A stretch of 64,000 bases of DNA from Armatimonadetes bacterium Uphvl-Ar2. GTDB taxonomy: Bacteria; Armatimonadota; Fimbriimonadia; Fimbriimonadales; Fimbriimonadaceae. The notes beneath the pieces are model-generated. The model was not told the DNA's origin. It made no database searches and saw only the letters and a program-made list of their open reading frames with translations. Of the stretch, positions 60,728 through 64,000 are shown one piece after another (the stretch's first letter is position 1; each line of letters begins with the position of its first letter). The position numbers were made by a program, and so were the translations under genes. The stretch spans positions 2,418,001-2,482,000 of the forward strand of contig CP021424.1 in the NCBI GenBank assembly GCA_002162095.1, given 5' to 3'.

Positions 60728-61720
60728 ATGCCGACGCAAGAACTATCGTATCGTGACGCCTTGCGCATGGCGCTGGTGGAAGAAATTGACCGCGACCAGA
60801 ACGTCTTCGTCATGGGCGAAGACATTGGCCGCTACCAGGGCACCTTCCGCGTAACGGAAGGCCTGTTCCAGAAGTACAACGTCGAGCAAAACGACTGGCG
60901 CATCATTGATACCCCGATCGTGGAGCCCGGGTTCACCGGCATCGCGATTGGTGCGGCCATGACCGGCCTGCGCCCGGTGGTGGAGATGATGACGATGTCG
61001 TTCAGCATCCTCGCTCTGGACCAGATCATCAACCACGCCGCCAAGATTCACTACATGACCGGGGGCCAGTCCACCGTGCCGATGGTGATCCGTGGCCCGG
61101 GTGGCGCCGCCAAGCAGCTCTCGGCCCAGCACAGCCACTCGTTGGAAGGCTGGTACGCCCACTGCCCCGGCCTCAAGGTCGTGGCTCCGGCGACCCCGCA
61201 GGACGCTTACAGCATGTTCAAGCAAGCGGTGCGCGATGACAACCCTGTCATCTTCACCGAGAACCCCGGCCTCTACACCATCAAGGGTGAAGTGACCACC
61301 GGCCCCGATGTGCTGCAGCCGTTTGGCAAGGCGCAGGTGTTGCGCGAAGGCAAGGACCTGAGCCTGGTGGCGTACAGCCGCATGGTGCACGTGTGCCTTG
61401 AAGTCGCCGACCGCCTGGCCGAAGAAGGCATCAGTGCTGAAGTGGTGGACGTACGAAGCCTGCTCCCGCTGGATACGGAAACGATCTACCAGAGCGTGCG
61501 CAAGACGAATCGCGCGATTGTGGTCTACGAAGACTGGAAGAGCGGTGGCTTTGGCGCGGAAATCGCCAGCCGCATCAGCGAAGACTGCTTCGACGACCTG
61601 GATGCCCCGGTGGGCCGCGTCGGTGGCCTAAACGTGCCGATGCCGTACAGCCGCGTGCTGGAACTCGAATGCATCCCGAACGCGGACGACGTCATGGCGG
61701 CCGTTCGCAAGCTCGGCTAA
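60728..61720 (+). CDS. pdhB: Pyruvate dehydrogenase E1 component, beta subunit
   Basis: 330 residues completing the E1 heterotetramer. Marks: SYRDALRMALVEEIDRDQNVFVMGEDIGRYQG, RIIDTPIVEPGFTGIAIGAAM, GGQSTVPMVIRGPGGA, QHSHSLEGWYAHCPGLKVVAPATPQDAY, and the C-terminal EDWKSGGFGAEIASRI. Co-transcribed with pdhA; strong terminator after it. Confidence 0.94.
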   Translation: MPTQELSYRDALRMALVEEIDRDQNVFVMGEDIGRYQGTFRVTEGLFQKYNVEQNDWRIIDTPIVEPGFTGIAIGAAMTGLRPVVEMMTMSFSILALDQIINHAAKIHYMTGGQSTVPMVIRGPGGAAKQLSAQHSHSLEGWYAHCPGLKVVAPATPQDAYSMFKQAVRDDNPVIFTENPGLYTIKGEVTTGPDVLQPFGKAQVLREGKDLSLVAYSRMVHVCLEVADRLAEEGISAEVVDVRSLLPLDTETIYQSVRKTNRAIVVYEDWKSGGFGAEIASRISEDCFDDLDAPVGRVGGLNVPMPYSRVLELECIPNADDVMAAVRKLG

Positions 61721-61739
61721 CCTTCGGAACGGGAAAAGG

Positions 61740-61783
61740 ATCTCCTCATGGACCATGCGGTCCGTGGGGAGATTTTGTTTTTG
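61740..61783 (+). terminator. Intrinsic terminator of pdhAB
   Basis: A long stem (ATCTCCTCATGGACC pairing with GGTCCGTGGGGAGAT, two wobble/mismatch positions, 4-base loop) followed by TTTGTTTTT, 20 bases after the pdhB stop. Confidence 0.92.
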
Positions 61784-61856
61784 CGGCTTCGCGGCGCTTT
61801 TGCCTAGCCTTGAGTAACCCTCGCGCGGTACCGTTCGTTCAGAAATAGGATTCGCT

Positions 61857-63803
61857 ATGCGAAGGTTCCTTCTGGTTTTTGTGGCCCTGTGGGCGAGTGT
61901 GGTGGCGTGGGGGCAAACCAAGGCGGAATGGACGATGCTCGCCTACATGGATGCGGACAACGATCTGGAGTATCCGCTGATGCTCGACCTGATCGAGATG
62001 ATGGAGGCGGGTTCATCTCGCGATTTCCGCATTATCGCGCTAGTCGATCGCATTGAATTGAATCCCTTGATGGGCGTGGACCACGCTTCCAAGTTGGGTG
62101 GCCTCGACAATTGGACCGGCGCAAAGCTGGTGGAAGTCGAAAAGGGCAAGCTGAAGGAACTCGCCGACTGGGGCGAGGTTGACATGGGCGACCCGGCCAC
62201 GCTGAATCGCTTTATCGATGAGGGGCTCAAGATCGCTCCGGCCAAGCGAGTGAACCTACAGATGAGTGACCACGGCGGCGGCTGGATGCCGGGTTGGGTG
62301 GACATGACCGAAGAAACCCACCTGACTCTGGATGAGATTCAAACCTCGCTCGAAACGGCATCCAAGAAGCACGGAAAGTTTGAACTATTAACCTTCGACG
62401 CCTGCCTGATGGCGACTGTTGAAGTCGCTGCCGCTTTATCCGACAGCGTGAAGTACATGATCGCCAGCGAAGAGCTGGTGCCGGGACTGGGTTTTTACTA
62501 CGGTTCGACATTGGCCGCCCTGCGTGAGAACCCGCGCATGTCAACCGAGATGTTCGCCAAGCAATTCATCCAAGGCTCGTACGATTTCTATGCCAAGAGC
62601 GATGATGAGGATCTCCAAGGTATCGGCACGACCTTTACCTGCGGACTGCTTAAGCTGGACCGGGCGCGCGCCCTTCATTTGGCCACCAGCCATCTGGGGA
62701 TTGGGCTCCAAGCTTCCTTTGACCTCAATGTGAATGCCCGTCAGACGATCCTACGAGCTCAACGGGACGCCTTCACGTTCGGTGAAGACTTCAGCGAAAC
62801 TGCCCCGGCCCTGGTGGACCTGGCCGACATCCCGGACCGGATGGGCCAGAATGCGCCGGTGGTCACCTATGGTCTCGGGGCCAATGACGTCCGAAATCTC
62901 ATGAAGCAGATCGTGCTGTTTGCCGTGAAGGGCGATGCCATTGAGCGAGCAGATGGGATTAGCGTCTTCTGGCCGCGCTATGACACTTATCTTCAAGGCT
63001 TGGAGGATTACGATTATCGCACCCTCCGAGTGAATGCCGGCGAAGTGAAATGGCCTCAGTTCATCACTCGGTTCATTGAAGAACTAGCCAAAGACACCAA
63101 ACCGCCCACGATTAAGGAAGAGGGCAAAGGGAAGAAGCGAAATCTGGCTGCTCAGGCCATGCCGAAAGTGACCTGGTCTTATGATCCCAAGGACACCGCC
63201 GAGATCTGGTCGTTTTTGGGTGTCCCGACGGATAACGAAGATGTCCTTCTGATCGGGATGCTGCCCGCTCCACTAGATGGCTCCGGCAAGCTAGAGCTCA
63301 CGTGGACGGGCACCTGGCCCGCACTGTTTGATAGTGAAGGGAGCCAGCTGGCGCCCATCCTCGGCGCGGAATACGGCGAGAAGGGGATGACCGCCTACCT
63401 ACGCGGACAGCTGGAACTGGCGGGCGGCCAGAAGAGCGAAGCAGTGCTGACCTTCTTCGGAGACTACAAGCAAGAGCCGATGGAACTCGTACGCATTGCC
63501 CTGGTCGAGGGGTCTCAACTCCGGACTATCGTGCCGGAGCCGACCATGATCTTCCGCCCGGAATATCCCGTGATTAACTTCGAAACGGGCGCAACGAGCA
63601 CCTATATCAACGAAGAGTCGGAACCCTTCCGGTTTGGCGAAAAGGGGCTGTGGCTGCAGCAAGTGGTGCTCCCCGCGCAGCCTTATCGCTGGGGGGTTTA
63701 CATCGAGGACTTCGCGGGGAACTCCGCCGGAGCGTATCGAGAGCTGACCTTCCCGGCGGGTAGCGCTCTGCAACAGGATAATAGGTTACGTGCCGTCCGC
63801 TAA
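61857..63803 (+). CDS. Clostripain-family (C11) cysteine peptidase, secreted
   Basis: 648 residues with signal peptide (1-20, [15 protein letters not shown]). The caspase-like fold carries the catalytic pair H139 (MSDHGGGW) and C183 ([15 protein letters not shown]), the clostripain pattern; [13 protein letters not shown] at the start and an internal FTCGLLKL fit. From about residue 405 a linker ([14 protein letters not shown]) leads to a beta-rich C-terminal part. Cleaves after basic residues in the founding member; substrate here unknown. The -10-like TACCGT and an AGGA lie upstream. Overlaps the next gene by 14 bases. Confidence 0.88.
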   Translation: MRRFLLVFVALWASVVAWGQTKAEWTMLAYMDADNDLEYPLMLDLIEMMEAGSSRDFRIIALVDRIELNPLMGVDHASKLGGLDNWTGAKLVEVEKGKLKELADWGEVDMGDPATLNRFIDEGLKIAPAKRVNLQMSDHGGGWMPGWVDMTEETHLTLDEIQTSLETASKKHGKFELLTFDACLMATVEVAAALSDSVKYMIASEELVPGLGFYYGSTLAALRENPRMSTEMFAKQFIQGSYDFYAKSDDEDLQGIGTTFTCGLLKLDRARALHLATSHLGIGLQASFDLNVNARQTILRAQRDAFTFGEDFSETAPALVDLADIPDRMGQNAPVVTYGLGANDVRNLMKQIVLFAVKGDAIERADGISVFWPRYDTYLQGLEDYDYRTLRVNAGEVKWPQFITRFIEELAKDTKPPTIKEEGKGKKRNLAAQAMPKVTWSYDPKDTAEIWSFLGVPTDNEDVLLIGMLPAPLDGSGKLELTWTGTWPALFDSEGSQLAPILGAEYGEKGMTAYLRGQLELAGGQKSEAVLTFFGDYKQEPMELVRIALVEGSQLRTIVPEPTMIFRPEYPVINFETGATSTYINEESEPFRFGEKGLWLQQVVLPAQPYRWGVYIEDFAGNSAGAYRELTFPAGSALQQDNRLRAVR

Positions 63804-64000
63804 GTCTCGCGCGTTCACACTCATTGAGTTACTAGTGGTCATTGCGATCATCGCGATCCTTGCCGCCATCCTGTTCCCGGTGTTCAGCCGGGCGAAGGCG
63901 GCCGGGAAGGCCACGGCCTGCACCAGCAACCTCAAGAACCTGGGTCTCAGCTTCCACCTCTACAGCGCGGACTACGACGACCGGCTACCCCCAGCCGCTT
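63790..64000 (+). CDS. Type IV prepilin-like protein (cut by window end)
   Basis: Starts at GTG 63790, inside the end of the clostripain gene, and stays open to the last base (70 residues seen). The class III signal is perfect: short basic leader PSAKSRA, then [31 protein letters not shown], and a conserved continuation [23 protein letters not shown]. The tail is the DUF1559-like form abundant in Armatimonadota and Planctomycetota. The overlapping start suggests coupled translation with the protease. Confidence 0.88.
   Translation, partial: MPSAKSRAFTLIELLVVIAIIAILAAILFPVFSRAKAAGKATACTSNLKNLGLSFHLYSADYDDRLPPAA

Overview
This is a chromosomal window from a high-G+C Gram-negative-type bacterium, most likely an Armatimonadota member near Fimbriimonas. 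The call rests on two type IV prepilins whose N-termini ([19 protein letters not shown] followed by LFPVFSRAK) are the kind this phylum carries in many copies, and on the mixture of housekeeping genes with lineage-restricted secreted proteins. No phylogenetic test was possible. There is no rRNA, CRISPR array, phage or insertion sequence. Coding density is very high and no gene-free stretch exceeds 300 bases.

Layout. 1-5.9 kb: the end of a membrane protein, a class I aminotransferase, a frameshifted aminoglycoside-phosphotransferase-like gene, a glycosyltransferase, surE, and a VanZ-like plus degenerate phosphoglycerate-mutase-like pair. 5.9-8.6 kb: a secreted GxDxY-repeat/HEAT protein. 8.6-12.4 kb (minus): an HDOD protein and the lysA - M50 protease - trpS operon. 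12.5-17.6 kb (plus): dxr, an RseP-like protease, a large unknown protein and rpsT. 17.6-21.3 kb: a GH20 hexosaminidase with a serine hydrolase. 21.5-25.7 kb: etfBA, a polysialyltransferase-like protein, an MFS exporter and tRNA-Thr(TGT). 25.7-30.2 kb (minus): a basic 135-residue protein, panBC, bcp, a CBS protein and two unknowns. 30.2-41.2 kb (plus): an HD-GYP protein, a CUT1 sugar ABC importer without its ATPase, a beta-helix/PA14-like protein, ExoD, and a complete CUT2 (Rbs-type) importer. 41.2-47.2 kb: trpA, a hypothetical, a DUF4349 lipoprotein, a membrane protein, a HisC-like aminotransferase and sdaA. 47.2-49.4 kb: an AT-richer accessory cluster (thioredoxin-like, prepilin, Cys-rich secreted protein, lipoprotein). 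49.4-54 kb (minus): glyA, an AT-richer HEPN/AbiU2-like gene, a Cys/Met-metabolism PLP enzyme, rpmE and a methyltransferase. 54-64 kb (plus): ppdK, a DUF4190 protein, a dicarboxylate symporter, a metallopeptidase, pdhAB, a clostripain-type protease and a prepilin cut by the window edge.

The most striking pattern is not a gene. About twenty operon-leading genes have a TANNNT -10 hexamer ending 6-11 bases (mostly 6-8) upstream of ATG or GTG, with no room for a Shine-Dalgarno leader. At 52.78 kb the hexamer pairs with a perfect TTGACA at 17 bp, so it is a real -10 element. Leaderless transcription therefore looks like the default for operon heads here, while downstream genes keep SD sequences or 4-bp start/stop overlaps. 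The best candidate for an undescribed system is the 47.2-49.4 kb cluster, whose promoter spacer contains a 15-T homopolymer that could make it phase-variable.

Metabolically the window suggests a heterotrophic polysaccharide and amino-acid user: hexosaminidase, two sugar ABC importers, a beta-helix carbohydrate-type protein, serine dehydratase, glycine hydroxymethyltransferase, pyruvate dehydrogenase E1, pyruvate phosphate dikinase and ETF, plus lysine, tryptophan, pantothenate and isoprenoid biosynthesis genes.
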